DNA from: Phytophthora quininea
Taxonomy: Eukaryota > Oomycota > Peronosporomycetes > Peronosporales > Peronosporaceae
Assembly: GCA_011947345.1 (NCBI GenBank)
Contig: JAAVTG010000319.1
Coordinates: 1-64,000, forward strand
Reading direction: 5' to 3'
DNA: 64,000 nucleotides
Below are positions 54,415 through 64,000 of the stretch, in pieces. The position numbers were made by a program, and so were the translations under genes. The stretch's first letter is position 1. Each line of letters starts with the position of its first letter. The notes beneath the pieces were generated by a model. It searched no databases, was not told the DNA's origin, and saw only the letters and a program-made list of their open reading frames with translations.

Positions 54415-56719
54415 TCTTTATCCCCCAAATCGTCTACCGGTAGGCTCTCCATCCTACGGGTAGGCTCAACCGAAAAGTTAGTTTTCCAGGAATAGAAGCT
54501 GGATGCGATCGTTTTAAGCTGCTCACCTTGTTCCTGAAGCGCCGCAGATAGCCAGAGTTAGTTTTTCGCTCCATCCTCGCAGTGTAGCATGGCCAAATTC
54601 CATGTCGGAAGCCGGGTTCGAGGCAAGACGAAGCGCCTTGCGGGAAAGGTGGGCGTCGTCCGTGCAGTGCGTACGGGCTCGAGACAGAACAAGTACGATG
54701 TCACGTGGGCTACTGGCGCTACTGAGACCGTTGCTGCGAGAGCTATTGAGCTCGCAGCGTCATCCATGTCAGGTCGACCAGCTGAAGACCAGGCCGTGCT
54801 CATCGATGACCCGTCCAACACTACCTTTCAAAGCTTGTTGCAAGCTTCTAATGCTTCTCTAGTCATGGAACTGGAGAGCTCATCTAGTGACGAGTCCACG
54901 AGCGAAAACGAGATGAATTCTGATGAAGCTGACGAGGATGACACAGTGCTGGCGCATTCAAGGCGATGGACACCATGCACAGCTATTCTCTTTGATTGAG
55001 GCTCACAGGTTCAGCCGCGGCCAACTAGATTTTTGTTTACTACACTGTTGGAGAAGTCATTTGCCTCGTACTTTTACTTGATGTATCCCATGCAGATCAT
55101 GGAGGCCACACTACAGTACACGAACGAAAGCCTATCTAGTAGACGCCACCGCACGATCAAAGCAGGTGACTGGTTCAAATGGATTGGTCTTCGTCTCGCA
55201 ATGGCGTTGGAGCCAAGACCTGGGCCGGTACGAGTCTACTGGGAAACTGAAGCTAGAGATGGCTTCATTGGTACGCCACCGTGCTTCGGACAGCGATTTG
55301 GGATGTCTCGTCATTGCTTTGAGCAGATAATGAACTGCATGTCATTTTCTGATGGGTACCTTAGTGACGATCCCTGGAAGCCGATACGTTTAGTGGTTGA
55401 CGGATTCAACGCAAGACGAAAAACTTTGTTTCGCCTGGTAATCTGCTATGTGTTGACGAGTGTATGAGCGCTTGGAAAGGCAGAGAAGGGAAATACTGTC
55501 ACGACGGTCTACCTCATAAAACTAAAATTGCACGAAAACCAGAAGGCAAAGGCACGGAGTTGAAGTCGATTGCTGACGGCGAGAGCGGCGTGCTCCTTGG
55601 TCTGGAACTGGTTGAAGGTAAAGACCGCCAGCGTGCAAAGCAGTATTACCGTGAGTACGGCGAAGGTACCGCTGTCGTCCTCAGGCTTGCAGCGCCGTAC
55701 AAGGGGAGTGGACGTACCATAGTTGCTGACAGTGCCTTTGCTTCAGTCAAGACACTAGTTCAGCTTGAAGCACATCTTGGTCTATATTTTATGGGCATGG
55801 TAAAGACTGCTACTGTCGAATATCCAAAGCAGGCATTGACAAATTGGTTCGAAACTACTCCTCCGCGAGGCTCATTCAAAGTGTATGAAAGTACTACAGA
55901 TCTCGGAAACAAAATGTACGCAATGTGCTGGGCAGATCGAAAGCCAAAGACTATCATTTCCAATCGCGGCACAACATTGCCAGGTACAGATTCAGTACGA
56001 CCGCGTCATCGACTGATAAATCGAGAGGGGATTTACGAAACGCTACGGTATGAAAAAGTAATTTCTCGTCCGCAAATGATGGAGCTGTTTTTCTCTAAGT
56101 TCTCTACGATTGATATTCACGATCACTATCGACAAGGCAGCTTAGCGATTGAGCGTGAGTGGATCACCCGCAATTGGACACATCGATTATTTAGCACTAT
56201 CCTTGGCATGGTGGTAGTTGACGCGTATTTGGCGTACCGCTACGACACAGAAAATGCCGGCAACGTCGACTTCAATGACTTTGCCTCACAGCTAGCTCAC
56301 CAATTGATATTCAACGAGTTCGAGACTGCAAGGTCAACACATAATGGAGATGGAGATTCTGAAGGCAGTGTTGAGGGAGCTCCAGACCACCACATCAAAC
56401 CGTTCATCGAGCTTCCCCAATACGCAGCAATGCGTCTTCAAGGCAAGCGGCCTCAACGAAAGTGCGGTGTATGCAAGAAGAAGGCGTCTTATTATTGCGC
56501 TAAGTGCTCTGACGTCGCTCAAGACATCTTCTTCGGCATTTGTGGGCCTCGATCCGACCGAGCATGCTACAGTGCACATCTTTCGTCATCTTCAATATGA
56601 CTTTTTCTACTAAGCATATGACTTTCAATACAAACTTCTATAGATAACAAACTAACCTCCAGCCTACGGGTAGGCTCTCTCCCTTGCTACCGGTAGGCTT
56701 TTGACCTGGGGGATAAAGA
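54415..56719 (+). mobile_element. PiggyBac-like transposon
   Basis: A 2,305-bp element flanked by TTAA at 54411-54414 and 56720-56723, the hallmark of piggyBac. The terminal inverted repeats start TCTTTATCCCCC. Inside each end lie two copies of a subterminal motif, CTACCGGTAGGCT and CCTACGGGTAGGCT, in mirrored order, likely transposase sites. It contains one transposase gene. Confidence 0.93.
54589..56600 (+). pseudogene. PiggyBac transposase, with stop and frameshift
   Basis: The N-terminus (VGSRVRGKTKRLAGKVGVVR, then NKYDVTWATGATETV) resembles a small KOW/Tudor-like barrel, followed by an acidic Ser-rich linker. An in-frame TGA stands at 54997-54999; the same frame resumes with FLFTTLLEKSFASYFYLMYP and FGMSRHCFEQIMNCMSFSD, typical of the DDE_Tnp_1_7 domain. 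One extra base near 55427 separates GFNARRKT from SPGNLLCVDECMSAWKGREG (first catalytic Asp region). Then come RTIVADSAFASVKTLVQLEA (second Asp) and the C-terminal cysteine-rich domain KCGVCKKKASYYCAKCSD. The lesions make this copy likely inactive unless they are sequencing errors. Confidence 0.88.
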
Positions 56720-57616
56720 TTAACTATGCCACATAGTTTAGTCTATACATTTACAGCAAAGGACAGATAATCAATTCAATTCAGTCCTATTTTTGCAGTT
56801 AATTAGTGTTGTCCTTGTTTTAAGGGACACTGACTCTGCGAGTCCTAGTTACGGGACTGTACTTGGTTCTTGTATAGAACCGAAGGCGGGACGCCTAAAG
56901 AGACAGACTCGGGGAGTCCTTCGTCTTCCTCTGTGCATGTGCACTGCTACGCAGCCCCGCTGCAAATGACACTCAGTGCCACCCCTTCGTGCAGTCTTGG
57001 TCGCGCGCTCGCGTGCACTGATGAACTCTCTGCAACGTAAGGTGTCAGATCTCACAACGCTGCGCCCATCACGCTTATCGAGACGTAATTTTGTGCGCTG
57101 GAGCATACTGTACCGCATGCACCGATTCCTATTTCGCGAAAATTTTCATTAAGTCCAAAATGCCCGTAGTAGTTGCCCATTTAATGTTGAAGCTGTCGAC
57201 AATGTTGTTATCGTTCCGTGGATGGATAAAAAATGATGCTAACAACGATTCATGATATTAATGGGGAAGAGTGGTTTGTAAAATAAAGTTGTCATCTCCC
57301 CTGAACTGGCCGTCAAAAAACCTAAATACGTACAGTAAACATTTGGAGATTCTCGGGAGATCATTGTTAAACGTACCTCGCCTCCTGCACGATTACAACC
57401 AACACATCAACGGTGTCGACAGTGGATACTAGTCGACAAAGCAGGAATTGGTTACCATTAATTTTTGGCTACTACTTATTCATCCTTCACAAAGTCAATC
57501 ACGGCAAAAACCACTGACACATTCACATTTTATAGCACAGGAAATTTAAGAAATTATTTGGGATGTAGTTCGGACGGGATATCGATCTCGCAAGCATCGC
57601 AGAAACCCCTCGATCA
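56720..57616. other. Spacer with repeated GAGTCCT-type motifs
   Basis: From 56815 to 57100 the sequence holds short mirrored motifs (AAGGGACACTGACTC, GACTCGGGGAGTCC, GAACCGAAGGC) that resemble the palindrome-rich ends of oomycete retroelement LTRs, but no partner LTR is present in the window. No gene is supported. Confidence 0.3.
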
Positions 57617-57811
57617 TTGTCGCTGAAAACTGTAGAGCCTACCCAAATGAAGTACACAAGTCACCTGCCAAGCGTGAAAACTCGACACAGCTGTGCACTT
57701 TGTACCGGCAAGCTGGTCACAGGCAAGGCAGCAGAGGTGCACCAGACAAAGTTTAGATGCAAAGCTTGCAACATGTACTTGTGCTGCAAGAGCAGCAGGA
57801 ATTGCTTTTAA
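57617..57811 (+). pseudogene. Orphan piggyBac-type cysteine-rich C-terminal domain
   Basis: A short frame with RHSCALCTGKLVTGK and FRCKACNMYLCCKSSRNCF, the CxxC...CxxC...LC...NCF pattern at the C-terminus of many piggyBac transposases. No DDE domain precedes it. It is not a copy of the C-terminus of the nearby piggyBac element, so it comes from another lineage. Confidence 0.6.
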
Positions 57812-58478
57812 ACTAGCGTCTCAACTCGGTAAAAATAGAAATTCTAAATTTATAAGATAATGCAACACGTGAGGTATAAAAACGAAGCTACCATCCGATA
57901 TAATCTGCTGCAGTGCCAAAAACAGTCGATTATACCAACTTACCGATGAATTTTGAAATCTAGCTTCGCGTCACAACCTGCGATAGAACTTTATAAACGA
58001 GCAAGTTCTAACTCGCTCTAGCAGCCTAGAAAGCAATAAACGGGATCGCCTGATCTAACCTGTCGCGGAGCGTACGAGATCTTCCGCGAATGACCTTCTC
58101 TCAATCAACCTGGTATTTCAAGTCAGCACTCGCACACACTAATGCGCTTCCATCTTGACAATTGACCAGTTCAGCTGCGCACATGTGAAGTGGGCGGCAA
58201 TTTGCTCAAGCGCCGGTTTGATAACCTGTAGCGCTCTTCATGAACGAGAAAGTATTCTGCACGTTTTTACCACAAGGACTGGCGTTGAGATCCTCGTCTG
58301 CTTTCTGTCGAATGGACTCAAGACGTTTGTCTTGGTCTTCACTCCAGGGCCCTAGTGTGATATCAGGGAAGGCGGTGCAATAGTCGAAGGGCAGTAGGTT
58401 GCCACAGCAGGCACGGATCCTGTTGGGCAATAGGCTGTTCTCCACGACAATGGTGGCTCCACCCGTAAGACATTTCAT
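57812..58478. other. Spacer, nothing recognised
   Basis: A minus-strand frame at 58206-58490 (LPFDYCTAFPDITLGPW) has coding character but no recognised family. Confidence 0.35.
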
Positions 58479-59966
58479 GGCTCTCTCCAAGCAGAGTCCC
58501 GGTTTATGCTATTGTCAACTTCTATTGTAAATTTGCAAGACAAACTTCGGAAGCCTCCTGAAGACCGTAACATTTTCCAAAGCTTTTTACTGCAACATTG
58601 AAATACAGTTCTGGTTTTGGCTCTGAGTAGCAAAAAAGTCAAATTCCGACACTTTTTAATTGTAAACTAAAAATATACGATTCCAGTTTTTCGTCTTAGC
58701 TGAACTCCAGTCACTCCGACCTTTCCCGCCTCGCCCGCAACCAGTTGTCCACAGCCCCCACCCTCATGTCGCACCACCCCGGCCATTACTATGCCCTCCA
58801 GCCCACCGAGCAACTCTCGCTCGACGCTGTCATCGCCGCGACGGCGGATGAGGTGGGAGCCGTCAAGTGGTGGCAAGATGCGGGGGTGCTGGAGCGGCAA
58901 GTGTTTTGCCCAGGCTGTATCGAGCCCATGCGGGTGAAAGTGTCCGCCAAGAAACCGCCTTGGAGGTGCTGCAAGAATAAGAAGCATCAAAACGGTAAAG
59001 AAAAAGCCTAATAGCATGTTAACTAACACTTGGCTGTCGGGTATGAAGCTCTCGCTGGGCCAGGCGGCACACTTGCTGTGCGCCTGGTGTGCATGCGCCT
59101 TCGGCAAGCGCAAATTGCCGACATCTCTGAGACCACGGTGGGTGAGTGGTGTGCTTTCCTCCTCCGCTGCCTGTGCTCAAAGCAGCTCATAAGAGATGAG
59201 TTTAAGGTATTTATTTTTTTACATGTTTTTTAAGGAACTAACTTTCTTTTAGATTGGGTGGAGTTGGTCACATAGCTGAAATAGACGGAACCAGTATGAA
59301 GCAGACAAACAAGCACAACCGTGGGCGATACTTCGCAGACTACTGGCTGTTCGAGGGTGTTGATCGGTCTACGGGTGAGTGGTTTGCTCGTTTTGTCGAC
59401 GACGATCGCACCCAGGAAAATTTTTTCCAATCATTTGGCAATTTATTAAGCCTGGGTATGTTTTCGGTTTTAAAGAAATGTTGTTTTTTAATTTGAATTT
59501 TGTATAGAACTACCATACATTCGGACATGTTCGTCACCTACATTATCGAGCGTAAACGAAGCGAGGGACGCGGCTGCGCACGCTGGCCAACAACTCCCGG
59601 CTTTCTGACCTGAACTACATACATAAGTATGTTAACCATACTGAGCACTACGTTGATCCAGACGACGGTTCCCACACAAATACTATTGAAGGTCTGTGGG
59701 AAACCCACATTAAAAAGACACATCAGGTCAATGAGAGGAATGAAAAGGTCGGAGTTAAATGGGTACATGGACGAGTACCTTTGGCGATGCTGGTATTTCC
59801 TGAAGAAGGCCACAATAACGCAGATCTTTAGCGGGCTGCTGCAACTGATCCAGTGACATGGGGCGTAAGCTCTTAATAAACTTTCTTCAAAACTTTTTCT
59901 TTATCTTACACATTTTACAATAGAGGTTGACAATAGCATAAACTGGAGCTCTGCTTGAGGAGAGCC
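58479..59966 (+). mobile_element. Merlin-like (IS1016/ISXO2-type) transposon
   Basis: A 1,488-bp unit. The terminal inverted repeats of about 50 bp start GGCTCTC, share AAGCAGAG and then GTTTATGCTATTGTCAAC and TCTATTGTAAA. Flanking octamers CATTTCAT (58471-58478) and CGTTTCGT (59967-59974) agree at six of eight positions and may be an aged 8-bp target duplication, the size Merlin makes. Exact borders are uncertain by a few bases. Confidence 0.75.
58766..59831 (+). CDS. Merlin-type DDE transposase with small introns
   Basis: The N-terminus carries a zinc-ribbon pair (VFCPGCIEPM ... WRCCKNKK), as in IS1595/ISXO2 proteins. After a short gap comes the helical GMKLSLGQAAHLLCAWCAC, then DEFK, an intron-like GT...TTTTAG stretch (about 59208-59251) and GHIAEIDGTSMKQTNKHNRG (first Asp), WLFEGVDRSTGEWFARFVDD, a second intron-like stretch (about 59456-59506), TTIHSDMFVTY (second Asp) and HTNTIEGLWETHIKKTHQ (catalytic Glu). 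The full DDE triad is present. Frame agreement across the joins is imperfect (breaks near 59000, 59140 and 59510-59570), so activity is unknown. Confidence 0.78.
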
Positions 59967-59995
59967 CGTTTCGTTTGTGACATCAACGTATATAT

Positions 59996-60795
59996 ATGAG
60001 ATTTTGGACACTAGCGCGCAAACGGGGTGTGCTTGAGACACAGCGCTGCTCGCCCCATTTCATCGTTATTAGAACCAGGCATGCCAAAAAGTCATGCTTG
60101 ATCCACAAGTCATTGGACGCGGCTGCCTCCAAAACGACCGTTGGATTCTTCTCCGTACCCTTGTGTTGCCCTGCCTACGCCACCGGGCAATTCTTCCATT
60201 CTCGGTGCATGCAGTCCAAACTTCCTAGCATTCCCACAAATCCACGCTGCACATGCAGGGTGAGAAGGCGTTGCACATCGGCATCGGTCGACGCCCGCAA
60301 AAATCCTCGCCAAACAAATCGATAACGGCACCCCAGAAGCACAGCAGGCTTTCCACGGCAGTACTCTCACCAATGCGAACAAATTCATCCACAGCATCAG
60401 CAGATACGAGGTAGGCAAGCTGGCAAATGGCAGCGGTATTTTTTGCAATGCAGAAAGCCCGAGTTTTTGGTTGCGTCACGTCGCTGCTGAAAGTAGCTGT
60501 CGTGACTTTTAATGGCCTTGACAATTCGAAAATACAGCGACTTTTGCATTCGAAAGCGGCAACAAAATGTGCGGGAGCTGTACACTGGGAACTCAACAAA
60601 ATTATCACATATGAGTCGGTCATGAGCGTCCTCTGTGCCTTGGTCAAAATTTGTCTTTTGCCCAGCGGCAGAACCTCGTCTACGAGGAGGCTCGTCATTC
60701 TGAGCAGCGTAGACAAGTATTACCGCAACCAAAGCACTTGTATCGTCGTCATGAAGCTCGCGAGTGAATGCCAGCGTTGCGCTATCATCGTTCAT
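59996..60795 (-). pseudogene. Harbinger-like (plant-transposon-protein type) transposase remnant
   Basis: From 60795 downward: an acidic start, LYFRIVKAIKSHDSYFQQRR, then after a frame change DAVDEFVRIGESTAVESLLC and FWGAVIDLFGEDF, and finally VGMLGSLDCMHREWKNCPVA followed by an in-frame stop where a Trp codon is expected, then KGTEKNPTVVLEAAASNDLW. These are the helical region and first catalytic aspartate (LDCMHW-type) of oomycete Harbinger relatives. The 3' part of the DDE domain is missing at about 60000, next to the Merlin element. Confidence 0.7.
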
Positions 60796-61682
60796 GTTCT
60801 GGAGGAAGCGGGGTTTATTTGCGTTTACTCACATCGCTTGGAGACCACTGGTGGAGCTCAGCACTGGCTATGGCGGTGTTGTGTTGTTGCAGACCCCGAT
60901 TTTTGTGTATTTTGCTCTCAGGCTTTCTCACAACTGGCGGAGATGCTCCTAGGCATATCGTCGTCAGACTCAACTTCTCCTACATCTCTATCTAGCAAAC
61001 ACTGACAGTGAAGCAGCGATATCAACTCGACGTCCGCTATTTCACTATCTTCGAGTAGTTTCCTGTAGCAGTTGCTGTAGCCTCTTGCAATAAGCTCGAC
61101 ATGCAGACGGCAGGCCGCAAGTCAGAAAAGAATCCCAAAAGTATTCTGGCGACGTCTGGCGTACCTCCCGCAGCAAGAAGTACCTCGAGCTTCTGGCGAG
61201 GCGTGAACGACATCTTCCGCTTGCATTGCACAGTGGGGGCCATTGCAAAGCCTGAAATGAATGACGATCGCAACGAAAGAGGAGTAGTACCAAAATCAGT
61301 TGGTACGTCTGGTGCAACGGTTACGTTGTTCGGCAGCCCAACAGGGATTAATTCGGCAGTATGTGGCGCACACACACCAAACGTAGGTACCAAGCCAATA
61401 CAAATTTTAAGTGGTCAAGGTTAACAAATCTTCTGTTTTGCATATTTTCTACAGGTTTATTGTTTATTCACAGGTCATTCAAAATACAAGGCGCTAAAAG
61501 CTGAATTTATTTACATTTGAGATTTGTATGGACTAAAAAGGTTTTTCGGCTGAGGGACGACTGTAGTGCGTAAACTTGTTTTCCCCATCGGATTTTCCGC
61601 AGTGTCCTACATCAGGAGCTGGACGCCGAGCAACGTTGAGCAAGGAGCAACACCCGAGCGCGCAGTAGAGAACCCGACCACC
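60796..61682. other. Spacer with a possible HTH-like fragment
   Basis: On the minus strand around 61040-61240 the sequence reads CKRKMSFTPRQKLEVLLAAG, like the start of a transposase helix-turn-helix. It continues only briefly. The rest, up to the CHMP2 start, shows nothing recognised. Confidence 0.35.
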
Positions 61683-62466
61683 ATGGGCAACGCGCTGGGC
61701 AGCAAGAAGACGCTGAAGGAGCAGCTGCGCGAGAACAAGCGCGAGATCAACCGCGCCGTGCGGCAGCTGGACCGCGAGCGCACCAACCTGCAGATGCAGG
61801 AGAAGAAGCTCATCATCGAGATCAAGAAGATGGCCAAGGAGGGCCAGATCGCCAGCGTCAAGATCATGGCCAAGGACCTGGTGCGCACGCGCCAGCACAT
61901 CACCAAGTTCTACACCATGCGCTCGCAGCTGCAGGCCGTCTCGCTGCGGCTGGAGGTCTGCAAGAAGACCATACTGCTCGTATTTTTATGATATTTATTC
62001 TTTTCTTATTGTTGACAGACGGCCAAGTCGGCGGAAGCCATGACCTCTGCACTACAAGGCACCACCACCGCCATGAAGTCCATGGCGTCCACCATGAACC
62101 TGCCCAGACTCAACCAGATCATGATGGAGTACACCAAGGAGAGCGAGAAGATGGAGATGACCCAGGAGATGATCGGCGACACCATCGACGACGTCATGGA
62201 GGCCGACATGGACGAGGAGGAGGAGGACAAGATCGTCGGACAGGTGCTGGACGAGATCGGCATCGACATGACTGGCGCCGTGCCGGAGGCGCCCGTCGCC
62301 CAGGCTGCTCCAGTCGCGGCGGCCGCTCAAGCGGCCCGCGGCGGCCGCTCAAGCGGCCCCCGCGACGGCGTTGCCGCCTGCCGCCCCCGTTGCAGCTGGT
62401 GGCGGCGACACGGACTCGGCCATCAGCGACCTCGAAGCAAGGCTGAACAACTTACGACGGTCGTGA
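61683..62466 (+). CDS. CHMP2: ESCRT-III subunit CHMP2/VPS2
   Basis: Snf7-family protein of ESCRT-III, acting in membrane scission at endosomes. Exon 1 (61683-61955) codes MGNALGSKKTLKEQLRENKR and the basic helices (EKKLIIEIKKMAKEGQ; YTMRSQLQAVSLRLE). A 63-bp GT-AG intron leads in phase 0 to 62019: TAKSAEAMTSALQGTTTAMK, MNLPRLNQIMMEYTKESEKM and MTQEMIGDTIDDVMEADMD, then VGQVLDEIGIDMTG. The C-terminal MIT-interacting motif is DLEARLNNLRRS, ending at 62464-62466. It is in frame only if one copy of a 22-bp tandem duplication at about 62309-62352 is removed. In the sequence as given the Ala-rich linker shifts frame and the motif is lost. Confidence 0.94.
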
Positions 62467-62565
62467 ACAGAACTGCAGACGTTAAGACATTTTACGAATG
62501 GGCCGTTGTTTCGTGGTCCAAGAGCTACTACCGCTCTAGTTTGAAAAGCAGGAAAGCAAAGCCCC

Positions 62566-63192
62566 TTAGCCAATGTCGGGGATGATCAACAGGCTCTTGG
62601 GGATGAGGCAGAAGTGCAGCGCGAAGTAGACGAACCGATGGCATAAATACGACGTGTCCTCGAACTCCTTGAACACCTCAGGGTGGTGGAAGTACGTGTG
62701 CGAGAAGATGCGGTACAGTCGTCTCGAGACCGACTGGAAGTACTGCGTGGCGTTGGAGCTGATGCTCACGCGCGACGGGAACACGCGGCTGCTGGTGAGC
62801 AGCGTGTTGACGTTGTCCATCGTGTGCACAATGTACTCGAAGGCGCAGCACTCCTTGGGCGCCTTGTGGGCCGCGCACAGGAACACCCAGTCGTCCGTGG
62901 CCTTCATCACGGGGCAGCTCTCGCGTGTGCATGCACCGTCCAGCCGCGCCACCAGCACGTTCAGCTCCTTCATGACCTGCCGCAACTGCTCGTATTGCCA
63001 CAGGTACGTGTCCTGGTCGTCCGGCACGTCGTAGATCTGGGCCAGCGCCGTCGGGTCCGCGCGGATCTGGCACTGGATCATCTGCTCCACCTCGAAGGCG
63101 CCGCCCGTGTCGCTCGCGGCGGCGCCCGCCGCCTCCCAGCCGAAGAACTCCTCGTTGCGACTGCCTGGCAGGTTCTTCCCCACAGTCGTCAT
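62566..63192 (-). CDS. MOB4: MOB4/phocein-family protein
   Basis: MOB kinase-coactivator fold; MOB4 is a core part of the STRIPAK phosphatase-kinase complex. The start is the ATG at 63192 (MTTVGKNLPGSRNEEFFGWE). Family signatures: DTYLWQYEQLRQVMKELNVL, the zinc-site cysteines in CTRESCPVMKATDDWVFLCA, AAHKAPKECCAFEY, FPSRVSISSN, RLYRIFSHTYFHHPEVFKEF and LCHRFVYFA. Zinc His ligands are visible in FSHTYFHH. About 208 residues, near the family length, without intron or frame break. The gene is divergent from the kinase to its right with about 200 bp between starts. Confidence 0.95.
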   Translation of the reverse strand: MTTVGKNLPGSRNEEFFGWEAAGAAASDTGGAFEVEQMIQCQIRADPTALAQIYDVPDDQDTYLWQYEQLRQVMKELNVLVARLDGACTRESCPVMKATDDWVFLCAAHKAPKECCAFEYIVHTMDNVNTLLTSSRVFPSRVSISSNATQYFQSVSRRLYRIFSHTYFHHPEVFKEFEDTSYLCHRFVYFALHFCLIPKSLLIIPDIG

Positions 63193-63393
63193 CTTGTACT
63201 GGCAGAATTTCCGATACAACCGCCACAGTCCTCTTTTTACGATTGCAATTGTATCGATATGATATCAATTCCTTTACTGAAACTAAGTGCGACGTGCAAT
63301 CTTTTCAATATGGATACAATTGCAAAAGAAGAGCCTTTTCATTCCCCGAGGCTAGACAGACACCCCCTTTCCAGATTCACTGGCATCGAGACC

Positions 63394-64000
63394 ATGGAGC
63401 GGCGGCGGGACGATCGGCGCCGCCGCAGCCGCAGCTTCAGCCCCGTGTCCTCGCGCCTGCGTTACCAGCTGCGTCGGCGTCATGCTCGTCCTCCGCCGGC
63501 GCCTCCCAGCACCGATCGCCGCCGCCGGCGCCAGGAGAAACCTCGCTCCAGATCCCACCACGACAGTCGCTCGCGCCGACCCAGGTCTCGCTCCCGGTCC
63601 CGCTCGGGCTCCAGGAAGCGACGCCACTCGGGCACGCGCTCCCGCACGGGGTCCCACCGCCACCGCTACAGCAGCCGCAAGACACGCAGCTCCAGGACCC
63701 ACAGCCGACGCGGTAGCCCCGAACCTGAACACAACGGCCGCCACCACAAGAAGCAGCGCCACTCGCGCCGAAGGGAGTCTTACCACGACCACAGGGAGCC
63801 GCCGCCACCACCGCCAGCCCAGAAAGACGGCAGCGAAGACAGTGCCGCCCACGACGACACGGTCGGAAGCTACGCCGGCAAACCTGGCGACTACCTTCTC
63901 AACCGCTACAAGATCCTAAGAGAAGCAGGTCTGGGCACCTTCGGCCGCGTGCTCGAGTGTCTGGACAAACAGCGCAACGAAGTGGTGGCTATTAAAGTAG
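63394..64000 (+). CDS. LAMMER/CLK-type protein kinase (5' part)
   Basis: The ATG at 63394 opens an uninterrupted frame to the window end. The first 150 residues are an Arg/Ser/His-rich tail (RSRSFSPVSSR; RSRSRSRSGSRKRRHSGTRS), as in kinases that phosphorylate SR splicing factors. A Pro run follows, then GDYLLNRYKILREAGLGTFG with the glycine-rich loop GLGTFGRV, and VVAIKV with the ATP-anchoring lysine. The GDYL-RY-I start and ECLDK spacing are those of the CLK/LAMMER family; SRPK or PRP4 kinases are less likely. The catalytic core lies outside the window. Confidence 0.85.
   Translation, partial: MERRRDDRRRRSRSFSPVSSRLRYQLRRRHARPPPAPPSTDRRRRRQEKPRSRSHHDSRSRRPRSRSRSRSGSRKRRHSGTRSRTGSHRHRYSSRKTRSSRTHSRRGSPEPEHNGRHHKKQRHSRRRESYHDHREPPPPPPAQKDGSEDSAAHDDTVGSYAGKPGDYLLNRYKILREAGLGTFGRVLECLDKQRNEVVAIKV

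Noticed and set aside
63352..63852. Long minus-strand frames opposite the kinase RS tail
   Set aside because: Mirror of Arg/Ser codons (Gly/Ala/Val-rich antisense); no start context or signature.

Overview
The window looks like nuclear DNA of an oomycete, most likely Phytophthora or a close relative. Genes are compact, with short GT-AG introns of about 45-120 bp. The window carries a GPCR fused to an inositol-polyphosphate 5-phosphatase domain, an architecture typical of oomycetes. It also carries axonemal genes expected in a zoospore-forming organism and a large crop of cut-and-paste transposons.

Left arm (1-31.5 kb) is gene-rich: an unconventional myosin (-, cut by the left edge), an unidentified conserved multi-exon gene (-), a renalase-like FAD amine oxidase (+), a PH-domain protein with a C-terminal CaaX box (+), a lactonase-type beta-propeller (+), the transcription elongation factor IWS1 (+), a coiled-coil protein (+), the GPCR-phosphatase fusion (-), a poor 4-kb gap, then WDR92/DNAAF10 (+) and DRC4/GAS8 (-) tail to tail, presenilin (+), a Ser/Pro-rich coiled-coil protein (+) and CNOT2 (-). 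WDR92 (dynein preassembly) and DRC4 (nexin-dynein regulatory complex) both serve motile flagella.

Middle (31.7-61.5 kb) is mostly transposons. There are two near-identical inverted mariner-like elements of 1,692 bp, a hAT transposase interrupted by a complete Mutator-like element, a GC-rich gag-like block, a pogo-like element, a 448-bp inverted-repeat element holding a pogo fragment, a rearranged Harbinger fragment, a piggyBac-like element, a Merlin-like element and a second Harbinger remnant. Terminal repeats and target-site duplications can be read for the mariner, MULE, pogo, piggyBac and (less exactly) Merlin elements. One tRNA-Arg(UCU) and one acidic, Ser/Thr-rich gene of unknown function lie among them.

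Right end (61.7-64 kb) returns to housekeeping genes: CHMP2/VPS2 (ESCRT-III, +), MOB4/phocein (-) and a LAMMER/CLK-type kinase (+) running off the right edge.

Many conserved single-copy genes show single-base frame breaks, several of them in homopolymer runs, while their protein sequence stays conserved on both sides. I read these mainly as base-call indels in the assembly, not as pseudogenes; coordinates therefore give the whole gene span. All identifications come from recognising motifs and family signatures by eye; no database search was run.
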